In this document: positions 35,677-44,660 of the stretch, piece by piece
Position numbering within the stretch: position 1 is the stretch's first letter
How the letters are laid out: each line of letters begins with the position of its first letter
Origin: JAAZKV01 sp041659525
GTDB taxonomy: Archaea > Iainarchaeota > Iainarchaeia > Iainarchaeales > JAAZKV01
Assembly (NCBI GenBank): GCA_041659525.1
Contig: JBAZYC010000001.1
Coordinates: forward strand, 744,001-808,000
Length of the DNA: 64,000 bases
Reading direction: 5' to 3'
Made by a program: the position numbers and the translations under genes
Notes under the pieces: generated by a model
What the model was told of the DNA's origin: nothing
What the model saw: only the letters and a program-made list of their open reading frames with translations
Database searches by the model: none

Positions 35677-35686
35677 TATTTAAATC
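35677..35686 (-). promoter_or_regulatory. Promoter of the major pilin gene
   Basis: Minus-strand ATTTAAATAC about 50 nt upstream of the pilin ATG, followed by a leader that carries AGGAGGTTATC. Separate from the ATPase promoter, so the pilin can be made in excess. Confidence 0.65.
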
Positions 35687-35745
35687 TTATTGTGGGGAGC
35701 TATAGAGGGCTATAGGATTTGTATTCAAGAGTTTTGAATAATTTG

Positions 35746-36798
35746 TTAGATTGAAAAATTACCTAGTAACCCGCCTACTGCTGTCACGAAGATGGTAAAC
35801 AAAATTAGTCCTACAATGATCATTATGGGGGCAAATTTGAGTCCGTCCTTTATTTTTCCCCCTCCTAAAATTCCAATGAATATACTTGCTAGTAACGAGT
35901 TAGTAAATATTACAAAGTAAGCAATGAGTTTCATAAAATCAGCAGTAATAGTAATTGTTCCTCCGCCTAGTCCAGATTGTTTCATTAATTCGTCATTTCC
36001 TCCTCCAGTTAATCCACTTGTTTTCACTTGTATTCCTGATAAAACATTCAAAAATTGCACACTTACTGCTAAGAGCATTGGAGATGCTATTATTACAACA
36101 AATAAAATAAACATAGAGTACATTTTTGTGGAAGTGGCAAGTTCTTTTTTTAGTTGGTTTGTTTGTTTAATATCTGCGGCAGTTGTTTCAATTAATTGAG
36201 CTAAGTGTCCACCTGACCTGAGTGCTTGTGAAAAGAATTTTGTAGTGTCTGATAATACTTTTGAATCAATTCTTCTTCCAATATCACGCAAAGCATCAGA
36301 GAATGATTGAACTCCTAAACTTTTTTGAGTAGCAATTTTTATTTCTTCACTTAGTGGACCAAATTCGGGTCTTACTGCTGAACGAAAAGCATAGAAAGGA
36401 CTCATTCCACTTTTTAGATTATTTCCGACTAAGAATAAGAAATCTGGTAAAATATTTTCAACCATTTTTTTTCGTCCATCAATAACATAAGAAATATGTA
36501 AGTAAAATAGTGCACTTGTTGCAAGAAAAGCAACTATTGCAAGAACGAACATTAATGCTAATTTTATTGTTGGGGGAAAATATATTTCCCAATTAAGTGC
36601 TACATTAAGCAAAGGAAACAAGCTAAAGGGGATCAAAAATCCAATTGTTGCCATTAAAGTAGCAATGAATAATCTTAATCCTATCCAATTTCTTGCGTCA
36701 TCCTTTGATCCTGCGTAAGTAAGTGCAACTTTTACTTTTTCTTCCATGAATTTTTTTGGAACAAGAATTGAAAACATTTGTGCAATAATTTCAAACAT
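35746..36798 (-). CDS. Type IV pilus assembly membrane protein, TadC/T2SSF-like (second copy)
   Basis: 350 aa. Paired transmembrane helices near the N-terminus (~40-65, 75-100) and at the C-terminus (~215-240, 285-345) flank a cytoplasmic T2SSF domain (MVENILPDFLFLVGNNLKSGMSPFYAFRSAV...GHLAQLIETTAADI). This protein forms part of the platform on which the secretion ATPase acts. Its ATG immediately follows the stop of the first copy with GTGAAG in between, so the two are coupled. Two successive TadC-like proteins are typical of archaeal type IV pili. Confidence 0.88.
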   Translation of the reverse strand: MFEIIAQMFSILVPKKFMEEKVKVALTYAGSKDDARNWIGLRLFIATLMATIGFLIPFSLFPLLNVALNWEIYFPPTIKLALMFVLAIVAFLATSALFYLHISYVIDGRKKMVENILPDFLFLVGNNLKSGMSPFYAFRSAVRPEFGPLSEEIKIATQKSLGVQSFSDALRDIGRRIDSKVLSDTTKFFSQALRSGGHLAQLIETTAADIKQTNQLKKELATSTKMYSMFILFVVIIASPMLLAVSVQFLNVLSGIQVKTSGLTGGGNDELMKQSGLGGGTITITADFMKLIAYFVIFTNSLLASIFIGILGGGKIKDGLKFAPIMIIVGLILFTIFVTAVGGLLGNFSI

Positions 36799-37698
36799 TT
36801 ACTTCACAACCTTTGGTACTTTTGATCTTACAAGCATTATCATAGCTAATTGTATTGAAAGAGAAAGCACTACGATTAATATTACTGCTTCGGGACCAAT
36901 TCCTGATCCTCCTACTGAGGAAGCAATTACTAAGAAAGTTATTCCTAATGAAGGCATTGCTGCTGCAACTATTAAATAAACTAATGTCCAAAGATTTAGT
37001 TCTGCAGAGTAAGCTTTGATTGCATCTATTTGTTGAGCTACTAATGCTTCTACTTGGGATTCTAATGCATTTACTATTGATCCTCCGCTTCTCATAGTGG
37101 TTATTATTTGCCAAATTGTTTTCTTTAGTACTTCTGATTTTGTTCTAAAAGCAAGTTTTTCAAGTGCTTGTGTTTCGCTCATTCCTGAGTTAACATCTTT
37201 AACAACAAAAGTAAATTCAGCTGATACTTGTCCATAATTTGATTTTGAAATCATTTTCATTGCTTCAAATAAACTAATTCCTGAACTAAGTTGGATTAGC
37301 ATTGTTCTAATCGCAAATAATAGTTCTTGGTCAACCATGTTTGCAAGTTGGAAAGCTGCAATTTTTGGATACATTAAGTGGAATATTAGCATTGAAATAA
37401 ATGAACCAATACTAGCAACGAGCATTAAGGTAATTGTAAATACTCCTACTTGTTTTGAAATAATTGCTCCAAAAGCAAGTCCTACAAAGAGAAACATTAC
37501 TGCATAAAGAAGAGCGGATACTAGTGAAGCTAGGCAGTATCTTTCCACATCAATATCCATTTCGGCTTTTTGCAAATCATACTTTAGTGAGAAAACAACT
37601 TTTGAAAGAAATCTCCCGAAAAAGAGGTATCTTTCACTAAATTGCTTTGCTTTCTCTATTGGGAAAAGCATCATTACTGGTGTTTTTTCTTTTTCCAT
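36799..37698 (-). CDS. Type IV pilus assembly membrane protein, TadC/T2SSF-like (first copy)
   Basis: 299 aa with N-terminal helix pair (~50-95), T2SSF cytoplasmic domain (QELLFAIRTMLIQLSSGISLFEAMKMIS and MRSGGSIVNALESQVEAL) and C-terminal helices (~230-285). Platform protein for the pilus ATPase encoded ~100 bp upstream. Shorter than the second copy, with which it presumably forms a heteromer (inference from the pairing). Confidence 0.88.
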   Translation of the reverse strand: MEKEKTPVMMLFPIEKAKQFSERYLFFGRFLSKVVFSLKYDLQKAEMDIDVERYCLASLVSALLYAVMFLFVGLAFGAIISKQVGVFTITLMLVASIGSFISMLIFHLMYPKIAAFQLANMVDQELLFAIRTMLIQLSSGISLFEAMKMISKSNYGQVSAEFTFVVKDVNSGMSETQALEKLAFRTKSEVLKKTIWQIITTMRSGGSIVNALESQVEALVAQQIDAIKAYSAELNLWTLVYLIVAAAMPSLGITFLVIASSVGGSGIGPEAVILIVVLSLSIQLAMIMLVRSKVPKVVK

Positions 37699-37800
37699 CT
37701 GTTTTCAACTCAAAATTATTTAATTTTTTTTATTTAACTAAATTAACCATGATTTTAATCAATTTTTTTGTTATTTTTATTTTTTTAATTCCCATTTTTT

Positions 37801-40380
37801 TTACATTGAAAAATTTTCTTTATTTGCTGCGTTTTGTTGATTTACTGTTTGCATTGCACTAGCATCATCTTTTTCTCCTTGCATCATTTTTCTGATTTCT
37901 TCAATAGGTGTATTTTTTTTTGCGAGTTTTTTGATTTGTTCAGGGTATGAGTAAAACATTTTTACAATATACCCAATATCATCTAAATCATTTAGATCTA
38001 TTCTCTTTAACCATTCAAGAATTTCTTTTCTTTCAGCTATTTCTCTATTAATATCATCCTCAGTCATTCCTGTGTGCATGTTTAGTAGGGTGATTAGTTT
38101 TGTGGGTTTGTTTAGTTTTTCCCACGAATCAGTTCTTGGGAGCCATTTATAAACAGTATTAATTTGTAGTCCCTGTCCGCTACTTGTTTGTTCTATTTCG
38201 GATATTTCATAAGTTCTTCTTTTGTTTGTTTTTCTATCACGGTACTGTACTACAATTAAATCAATTAGTTCAATTTGCATTAATGGAATATTAATTGGTG
38301 GTTCAGCTAGTCTTCTTAGTACTTGGTAACCTGAGTTTGCATGTAGGGTAGAGTAAATACTGTGTCCTGTTTCAATTGCTTCCATTAGTACTTCTGCCTC
38401 TTTTTTTCTTCTAATTTCTCCCACAATTATTCTATCGGGTCTCATTCTTAGTGAGGTAACCATTAAGTCAAGCATTGTTACTTCACCTAGTCCTTCTGGG
38501 TTTGGAGATCTTGTAACCATTGGTATCCAATTCCAATCAAGGTACTTTGGCAGAATTATTTCTCTTACATCTTCAATTGAAAGTATTCTGTGGTAAGTGG
38601 GTACGAGTGCAAGCATTGAGTTTAGTGCACTTGTTTTTCCACTCGCAGTTCCTCCTGCAATTAATATATTCATTTCGTATTGCATTGCTAGCCAAAGCAT
38701 TGCGGCCATTTCTGAATTCATGGTGTGTGCTTTTCCGATAAAATCAACAATAGTCCAAGGTTTTCTTGCAAATCTTCTAATAGTAATTGTGTTTCCTTCT
38801 GAAGAAATTGGGAATAGGGTTGCATTAACACGATCTCCTGAAAGCAAGTGTGCATCAAGAATCGGACTTAGGTTAGTTATTTCTCTTCCAATTTTTCTTC
38901 CGATTTGTGAAGAAAAATTATTTATGTCTTCTTCAGTTCCTGGCATTAAATTTGTTTTTAACCAACCATGAATTCTATGGTAAACTGTAATAGGGGTTTT
39001 TGCTGAATTTATTCCCACTTCTTCCAGCATATCATCTCCCATTATTATCTCAATATCTCCAAGTCCATACATTTCATGTAAGAGTACTCCTGAAAGCATG
39101 TTGAGTAAATCTTTTGGTGCTTCGGGGAAATATTTTGAAAGATGAGAATTTAATTCAAAAAAGAATCTTTCTTTTAGTTTTTTTGATTTTTTTGGGTCAA
39201 CAATTTCTTCAATTTCTATGGGCATGTTTTCGGCTACTTCGTCTTTAATAAATTCTAAAAATCTTTTAGTGTATTTTCCAATGCTGGGCATTTCAAGTGC
39301 ATAAATGGGTCTTGCTTCTTCAGGATCAAGTACTATTGAAATTTGAGCAGGAACATAATCTACTTCTATTTGATAAGTTTCAAGGACTTTTCCAACCGGA
39401 ATTTTAGTTAATTTTGAAGGAGTAGGATTTTTTAGAATTAAAATTGGTTTTTTAGTTAAACTTGTAGGGTACTCTATTTCAACTACTCCGTCGCTTTCAA
39501 ACATCTTTGAAATCTTTTCAACTATTAATGGATCTATTTGCAAGTAATTTGCAATTTCACCTGTATCAATTTTTTTATATTTTTCGAGTAGTTCAAATAT
39601 TTTATCAACAGGGGTTTTTAGTGAATTTATTTTATTTTCGATTCTTTTTTGTTCTTCTGCATTTCTTTTTTGTTTTGAAAAAGCACTTTCTTCTTCAGCT
39701 TCAAAATCTTGGGTGATGGGTTCTTCTATTATTGGTTCATCCATCCAACTATAGTGCTCTTCTTTTTGGCTCAAAAAAGAATCTTTGTCTTTAGTTTCTT
39801 TTGTTGAATTAACTTCAATTGGTTTTTGAATTAATGGTTCTTGTTTTTGATTAGCTGAAAGCACAACTGGTTTTGCATTAAGCGAGCTTTGCATTGAAAT
39901 AGCTCCTTCGTTAGAATTTTCTTGTTGAACAATTTTTTCTGGTGTTATTGACTGCTTACCAAAATCAGTGCTCGATAGAGTTTCTTTCTTTTTATCAGTA
40001 GTAATGTTTGAAGATTTTAAATTCAAAAGTTTGTCAAAAGAACTTGAAGCGGAAGTTGAAGTTTGAGTACTATCTTTTTTAGTAATATTTGAATCCGAAT
40101 TTTCTTTAGATTTATTTAGTTCTTTAGGCGTACCATAATTTGGTTCTGAATTTAGTTCTTTTACTGAAGTTACTTGAGTAAATATCTTTTGTTCTTCTTT
40201 AAATGCTGCTAGATCTACTTTTGATTGAGTGCTTTTTGAAGTGAACGGTTTTTTTTCTTCAAAAGGGAATTTTGGGGTCTGTGCCGAAGGCTGTTTTGTA
40301 TTCTCTTGACCCATAGTTAAGCGTTTTATCTCGTCAAGGTCCTTATTTTTTTCTTTCCCTGAAAAAGGAAAAATCGACAT
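37801..40380 (-). CDS. Type II/IV secretion-system ATPase (pilus assembly)
   Basis: 859 aa. Residues 1 to ~230 are a long Ser/Lys/Gln-rich, probably disordered N-terminus. Then a winged-helix-like segment (IDTGEIANYLQIDPLIVEKISKMF), an N-terminal ATPase domain with GIN(S)AKTPITVYHR, and the VirB11/TadA/GspE core with Walker A GGTASGKT (~576-583), IEDVREI, the Asp box/Walker B region RPDRIIVGEIR and THA-type H in STLHANS. ATG at 40380, with GTGAAC before it (GTG 40389 rejected). It powers pilin assembly with the two TadC-like proteins downstream. Confidence 0.93.
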   Translation of the reverse strand: MSIFPFSGKEKNKDLDEIKRLTMGQENTKQPSAQTPKFPFEEKKPFTSKSTQSKVDLAAFKEEQKIFTQVTSVKELNSEPNYGTPKELNKSKENSDSNITKKDSTQTSTSASSSFDKLLNLKSSNITTDKKKETLSSTDFGKQSITPEKIVQQENSNEGAISMQSSLNAKPVVLSANQKQEPLIQKPIEVNSTKETKDKDSFLSQKEEHYSWMDEPIIEEPITQDFEAEEESAFSKQKRNAEEQKRIENKINSLKTPVDKIFELLEKYKKIDTGEIANYLQIDPLIVEKISKMFESDGVVEIEYPTSLTKKPILILKNPTPSKLTKIPVGKVLETYQIEVDYVPAQISIVLDPEEARPIYALEMPSIGKYTKRFLEFIKDEVAENMPIEIEEIVDPKKSKKLKERFFFELNSHLSKYFPEAPKDLLNMLSGVLLHEMYGLGDIEIIMGDDMLEEVGINSAKTPITVYHRIHGWLKTNLMPGTEEDINNFSSQIGRKIGREITNLSPILDAHLLSGDRVNATLFPISSEGNTITIRRFARKPWTIVDFIGKAHTMNSEMAAMLWLAMQYEMNILIAGGTASGKTSALNSMLALVPTYHRILSIEDVREIILPKYLDWNWIPMVTRSPNPEGLGEVTMLDLMVTSLRMRPDRIIVGEIRRKKEAEVLMEAIETGHSIYSTLHANSGYQVLRRLAEPPINIPLMQIELIDLIVVQYRDRKTNKRRTYEISEIEQTSSGQGLQINTVYKWLPRTDSWEKLNKPTKLITLLNMHTGMTEDDINREIAERKEILEWLKRIDLNDLDDIGYIVKMFYSYPEQIKKLAKKNTPIEEIRKMMQGEKDDASAMQTVNQQNAANKENFSM

Positions 40381-40578
40381 TTTGTTCACACTCGGTACAA
40401 TTATTTCTGCTTCATAATTAGTTCTTTCTTATTTATAAGAGTGTTGAAATGAACTCTAAAAGAATGAATTAACTAAAGAACTAACTGATTTTTCACTTTT
40501 TTTCAATGGAACTTGAAGTTTTCTTTAAGTTTAATACAATAATTCACGTTTAATAATAAGTTAGGTCATTACTCTTGC

Positions 40579-41259
40579 ATGGTTAGTGGCTTTTCAATTA
40601 CTCCTGAACAGGAAAAAGCGTTTGAAAGTATTCTTTCAAATAAAGATTCTGTTTTAGCTTCTGTTTCAAAGGAATCTGAAAAGTTTAATGCATTTAATGC
40701 TTTGGTTGGTTCGCAAAGAGTGCTTACTGAAATTAAAACAAAAATTTCTACTAACTTTTCAGGTCAAGCACTTGTTGTTTGTGATCCTTCTAATTCAAAA
40801 GAGGTTCTTCTTGCTTTAACCACGTTTGTAAAGCAATCAAATCAAATTCCTGTTTTGGTTCTAATGAATCATAATTACAAAACAATTCTCTCTGATTTAA
40901 AGAAAGCGGGTGTTGAGGATAGAGTTATTATTATTGATACGGTTTCAAAGAGTATTGCTACTGTGGAAGAAACTAGAGAGCTTATTTTTGTTGATTCGTT
41001 AAGAAACCTTACCCAGCTTCAAATAAAGATGTTTAATATAATGGAAAAAAATCATGGTTGCGCATTTATTTTTGATTCAATAGCAATGCTTGAACTTTAC
41101 CATGAAGAAGAAATAGTTTTCAAATTCATTTACTCTTTAACAAAGATTCTCCACAAAAATAATGTTAATGGATTTTATATCTCAACAACTTCAGAGTCTT
41201 CTGGAAAGTTAGGGCAATTCTTCGAAGAAACTATTTTGCTCAAAAAGTTCTTGGATTAG
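40579..41259 (+). CDS. Walker-less KaiC/RecA-fold protein (paralogue 2)
   Basis: 226 aa. RecA-like strand order (ALVVCDPSNSKEVLLALTTF, IPVLVLMN, RVIIIDTVS, GCAFIFDSIAMLELYHEEE, VNGFYIST) but CDPSNSKE stands at the P-loop position, so ATP hydrolysis is unlikely. FIFDSIAMLELY closely parallels IIFDALNVMAIY of the protein at 26353. An element TTTAATAAT ~27 nt upstream of the ATG suggests a leaderless mRNA. It is divergent from the secretion ATPase. Confidence 0.65.
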   Translation: MVSGFSITPEQEKAFESILSNKDSVLASVSKESEKFNAFNALVGSQRVLTEIKTKISTNFSGQALVVCDPSNSKEVLLALTTFVKQSNQIPVLVLMNHNYKTILSDLKKAGVEDRVIIIDTVSKSIATVEETRELIFVDSLRNLTQLQIKMFNIMEKNHGCAFIFDSIAMLELYHEEEIVFKFIYSLTKILHKNNVNGFYISTTSESSGKLGQFFEETILLKKFLD

Positions 41260-41302
41260 AAATCAACTAGGACTTTTTCTTTCAAAAAAGCTGTGTGCAA
41301 TA

Positions 41303-41311
41303 ATTAAATAC
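41303..41311 (+). promoter_or_regulatory. TATA box for the 237-aa membrane-anchored protein gene
   Basis: ATTAAATAC with centre ~28 nt before the ATG at 41335; leaderless arrangement. Confidence 0.5.
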
Positions 41312-41334
41312 TCCTTTTTCTCTTATAGTTGTGC

Positions 41335-42048
41335 ATGTATTTCCCTAAACAAGTTGTTTACTCTTTTTTTGTAGTGCTCTTTTCTTTGGTATTTTTTGGG
41401 ATGTTATTTTTAGTTTTCTTTTCACAAGCTCTTGATGTGGTTGATCCTTCCGTTTCAATTATTGGCTCAGATATAGTTCTGAAAATGACTATTAAAAATA
41501 TTTCAACGCACGCTGTAGACGGGGTTAAAGTTGAAGTAATTAATGGTGAAGAAGCAAAATCATTTTATCTAAAAGGGGTAAATGATGGGGAATTTTCTTC
41601 TCTTGCGCCTGGGGAAAAATATGATTTTGTAGCAGCAATTCCTATTTCGGAAAGTTTGGCTTATTCTGTAAGCATTTCAGCTCCTTTCAATAGGGCAATC
41701 CCTCTTAACTTTACTCTTGAGCAAACTACAATTGACCCTGTTAAAGCTGAAGTTTCTTTGCCTTCAAAACTTTACTTAAACGAAGCTTACACTTATTCAG
41801 TAAAACTATGTAATGTTTCAGGGAGTGATTTATCTGAAGTTATTTGGTTAGAAAATGCTCCTGCTGGTTTGTTTAAAGAAAATTTCTTTGAAAGAAGTAT
41901 TTCGCTTAAAGCAGCACAATGTACTACGATTTTTTCAACACTTACTCCAATAAAGTTAAATGACTCAAGTATTGGATTTATTCTAAAGATTGGTACTATT
42001 GAGAAAAAGAGTTCTAAAGCCCTTCAAATAGTGGAGCGGTCTGCTTAA
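41335..42048 (+). CDS. N-terminally anchored beta-sandwich protein
   Basis: 237 aa from the ATG at 41335 (TTG 41329 adds two residues). One N-terminal helix (~7-29), then two Ig/CARDB-like beta domains (~35-125, containing KNISTHAVDGVKVEVING and APGEKYDFVAAIPI; ~135-235, containing a Cys pair LCNVSG/QCTTIFS). Membrane-anchored beta sandwiches near pilus motors can act like the ArlF/ArlG stator, but similarity to those is not evident. Function unknown. Confidence 0.65.
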   Translation: MYFPKQVVYSFFVVLFSLVFFGMLFLVFFSQALDVVDPSVSIIGSDIVLKMTIKNISTHAVDGVKVEVINGEEAKSFYLKGVNDGEFSSLAPGEKYDFVAAIPISESLAYSVSISAPFNRAIPLNFTLEQTTIDPVKAEVSLPSKLYLNEAYTYSVKLCNVSGSDLSEVIWLENAPAGLFKENFFERSISLKAAQCTTIFSTLTPIKLNDSSIGFILKIGTIEKKSSKALQIVERSA

Positions 42049-42148
42049 TTGAGTTGGTGAGATTTAAATACTCGGGAGCATTTATACTCTAATGAGTACA
42101 GGTACTCTAGAGCGTTTAGTATTGTATAAATTAAGTTAGTTGATAATA

Positions 42149-42796
42149 ATGACTAAAGCAGATTCAATTATTGAAATAATTCAAAAGATGGTTCAAGAGG
42201 GCCAATCTAGTGACAAGATTGTTGCTACTCTTCACGATCTTGGGGTTAGCGATGACCAGGCAAAAAGACTTTTACTAATTGCAGAAGCAGACACTTTTAC
42301 TTTACTAAAAAAAGAAATTAATAATCTTGTAAGAGAAGAGGTTTATTCTCAAAAAAAAGATTTTGAGGATATGATTAAACAAGATTTGAAGCAAATCGAG
42401 GCGGAAGAAAAATTAAAAACTAGTGAAATTGCTCATGAAGAATTAAAAGAAGTAAAAAATGATGTTCTTGAACAATCAAGAGGGTTTGAAGGAAGGGTAA
42501 ACAAAGTTATTAATGATTCTCAAAAAACTGTTTCACTTGTAAGAGTAGCACTTGATTCATTAAACAATAGACTTTCACAAATAGAACTTGATGTTGAACA
42601 AATGAAGGTTCATAAATTTAGAAAAAAATCAATGTTTTTCTCTTACACTATGCTTAGTTTGGGGGCAATGATTTTGTTAATTGCCTTATTTTTATTGTTC
42701 ATGAATTTTGCAAAATTAGATGTCTCTCAAATAGTAATAATCTCTATTCTAATTCTTGCAAGTGTAACTTTAATGTTTGCTTCAATAATTGGATAA
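42149..42796 (+). CDS. Coiled-coil membrane protein with N-terminal helical domain
   Basis: 215 aa from the ATG at 42149; TTG 42140 is part of the TTGAT ribosome binding site. Residues 1-45 form a small three-helix domain (IIQKMVQEGQSSDKIVATL), followed by a long charged coiled coil (~50-155) and two C-terminal transmembrane helices (~160-182, 190-212). No family recognised. Topology suggests a cytoplasmic coiled coil tethered at the membrane, perhaps serving the pilus motor (context only). Confidence 0.65.
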   Translation: MTKADSIIEIIQKMVQEGQSSDKIVATLHDLGVSDDQAKRLLLIAEADTFTLLKKEINNLVREEVYSQKKDFEDMIKQDLKQIEAEEKLKTSEIAHEELKEVKNDVLEQSRGFEGRVNKVINDSQKTVSLVRVALDSLNNRLSQIELDVEQMKVHKFRKKSMFFSYTMLSLGAMILLIALFLLFMNFAKLDVSQIVIISILILASVTLMFASIIG

Positions 42797-43043
42797 AATT
42801 TAGTAAGTTCTTTGTCTTTTTGCACTTCAAGTTAGTGCCAAATTCTAGCTAAATATACTTAAAAACAGCTTAATTTTCAAAATAAAGCATTTTTCACTTT
42901 TATTGAAGAAAGGCACTATTTTTTTAATCTTTTTATAAAATCGTCATTTTTTTGATATTCAATGCCTTTTTAAGTGTTTTCTTGAGGGTTTTACTTATTC
43001 ACAAATTAGATTTACAAACTTGGTTAATTGGGGGGTTTTGAGC

Positions 43044-43901
43044 ATGGCTGGAATGGACAAATTGAAAGCAAAAGAAGAGGAAGAGGACGAGACTAGTGAA
43101 GAAGAAACCCTAGAAACTGAAAAAACTATTACTGCGCTTGATAATAACGAATCTGTTGAGGGCGATTCTAATCCAAGTCACTCTGTTAATGATGATGGGG
43201 AAGAAAATGATGAGGAAGAAACTTCTGCTGAGGTAAGCGAAGATAATGACAAAATGCCTTTCCCAAGAGCTACTATTACTAAACTTGTGAGAAGAAATAT
43301 TTCTAAAGGTAAACAAATTAAAGGAACAGTTAAGGATGAAATGAATTTTTGGGTTGCTCAAATGGTTGAGCGAATAGCAAAGAAAATGAATTCCCAACCC
43401 TATACTTTTGTTAATTACGATATGCTAAAAGATGCAGTTGCTCCTTATGAGGATATTCAAGGAATAAACAAACAAAGAGAGGTTCTTGTAGCCAAAATTA
43501 ATGCAATTAAAACTGAATGTGACACTGTAATTAATGAAATTGATACTGAAATTAAATCTAAATCAGTTTCACTTAAATTAGAACAAGAAGAAATGCCTTT
43601 CCCTAAAGCAACTATTACTAATAAACTTAGAAAGTTCCTTGGGGACGGTAAAACAATTAAGGGTCCTGTAAAAAGAGGACTAAATGTTTGGATTGGTAGT
43701 GTAGTTGAGAGAGTTTCAAAGAAAATGGATTCCTATCCTTACCCTTACATTGATCGCTCAATGTTCAAAGAAGCAGTTGAACCCTACGAAGCGGTAGGCG
43801 AAATAGAACTTGAGAAAGAAAGAATAATTCAGCAAATGGAATCAATGAAAACCATGTGCGATTTATTAGTAATGGAAATTGACAGAAAGTTTAAAGTTTA
43901 A
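43044..43901 (+). CDS. Tandem histone-fold-like protein with acidic tail and coiled coils
   Basis: 285 aa from the ATG at 43044, which has GGGGGGT upstream (TTG 43020 rejected). Residues 1 to ~70 are an Asp/Glu/Asn-rich tail. Then the same ~105-residue unit occurs twice (~70-175 and ~183-285). Each begins MPFP(R/K)ATIT and shows three helices spaced like a histone fold: a short helix, a long helix with (M)NxWxxxMVERxxKKM, and a short helix after PY. A coiled coil with a Cys follows each. Pairwise identity of the units is high by eye. I infer a covalent pseudo-dimer of histone-like folds; DNA binding is unproven. Single gene in the pilus island. Confidence 0.6.
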   Translation: MAGMDKLKAKEEEEDETSEEETLETEKTITALDNNESVEGDSNPSHSVNDDGEENDEEETSAEVSEDNDKMPFPRATITKLVRRNISKGKQIKGTVKDEMNFWVAQMVERIAKKMNSQPYTFVNYDMLKDAVAPYEDIQGINKQREVLVAKINAIKTECDTVINEIDTEIKSKSVSLKLEQEEMPFPKATITNKLRKFLGDGKTIKGPVKRGLNVWIGSVVERVSKKMDSYPYPYIDRSMFKEAVEPYEAVGEIELEKERIIQQMESMKTMCDLLVMEIDRKFKV

Positions 43902-44028
43902 AATTTTAATTTAAAATAAAATTTTTCTTTAAACTTTATTCTTTTTTTTATTTTTTTAAAAATCTAGTTTTTTTTTAGTTTTTTTTCTATTTTTTTTTCT
44001 TTAAACTTTTTTAATTTGTATTTTAAAA

Positions 44029-44607
44029 TTAGAGTGTTAAATTTAATTTTTCTCTGACTTTTTTTGCCATTGTTGCATTTGGATTAAAGAAAAGCATTGC
44101 GTCGCACTGACCAATATTTTTTGTGTGATTTTCTTTTAATGAAGCTTTTTCAAAATCAATTATAACTGGGGAGTAAATCGCTTCATGAGTATTTGGTTCA
44201 TTAGTTTTTTTTACTAAAATATTTTTTCCTATTTGCAATTGGTTGTGACTTAGATTTACTTTATTGAGTGCATAAAGTTGTTTGTATAATTCTTTAATAA
44301 AATTGTACAACTGAGTTGCATTAACTTCTTCATTAAAAGAATTACTCAAAATCCAATCAAATAATTTTTGTCCTTTAACATATTCCATTACCACAAAATT
44401 TTCTTTGTAATTTATTTCTTTTATTTTTGGTCCCACTCCTACTGAGTTTGCGAGCAGCAACATTTTTCCTTCTCTTTCTGCTAAGTTTTTTCGATTAGAT
44501 TTTTCTCTAACTTCTTTTAACACAAATTCTTTTCCTTTATTGTCTTTTACTATCCAAATGTAAGAACTCCAACCCTTAGCAATTTGATTGATTTTTGTGT
44601 ATTTCAT
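44029..44607 (-). CDS. Protein kinase-fold protein (COG2112-like Ser/Thr kinase)
   Basis: 192 aa, a minimal kinase. Gly-loop AKGWSSYIWIVK, VAIK-type Lys in FVLKEV, Glu in AEREGKMLLL, hinge VVMEYVKGQKL, catalytic-loop equivalent LSHNQLQIGKNILV, and IIDFEKAS in place of DFG. H-x-Q-L and IDFEKAS are usual in the archaeal COG2112 predicted kinases, related to RIO/Bud32, rather than a sign of decay. The target is unknown. It stands alone on the minus strand, upstream of the three GLUG pilin genes, divergent from the first. Confidence 0.8.
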   Translation of the reverse strand: MKYTKINQIAKGWSSYIWIVKDNKGKEFVLKEVREKSNRKNLAEREGKMLLLANSVGVGPKIKEINYKENFVVMEYVKGQKLFDWILSNSFNEEVNATQLYNFIKELYKQLYALNKVNLSHNQLQIGKNILVKKTNEPNTHEAIYSPVIIDFEKASLKENHTKNIGQCDAMLFFNPNATMAKKVREKLNLTL

Positions 44608-44630
44608 AGCTATTTTCTATAGGGAATTAA

Positions 44631-44640
44631 CTTTAAATAC
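44631..44640 (+). promoter_or_regulatory. TATA box of GLUG pilin 1
   Basis: CTTTAAATAC centred ~25 nt before the ATG at 44661. The sequence from TATA to ATG (AAGCATATTTTGGTA) closely matches that of GLUG pilin 3. Confidence 0.6.
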
Positions 44641-44660
44641 AACCCAAGCATATTTTGGTA

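Noticed and set aside
44029..44607. Kinase pseudogene because DFG is DFE
   Set aside because: IDFEKAS and H-x-Q-L are usual in this archaeal kinase family.
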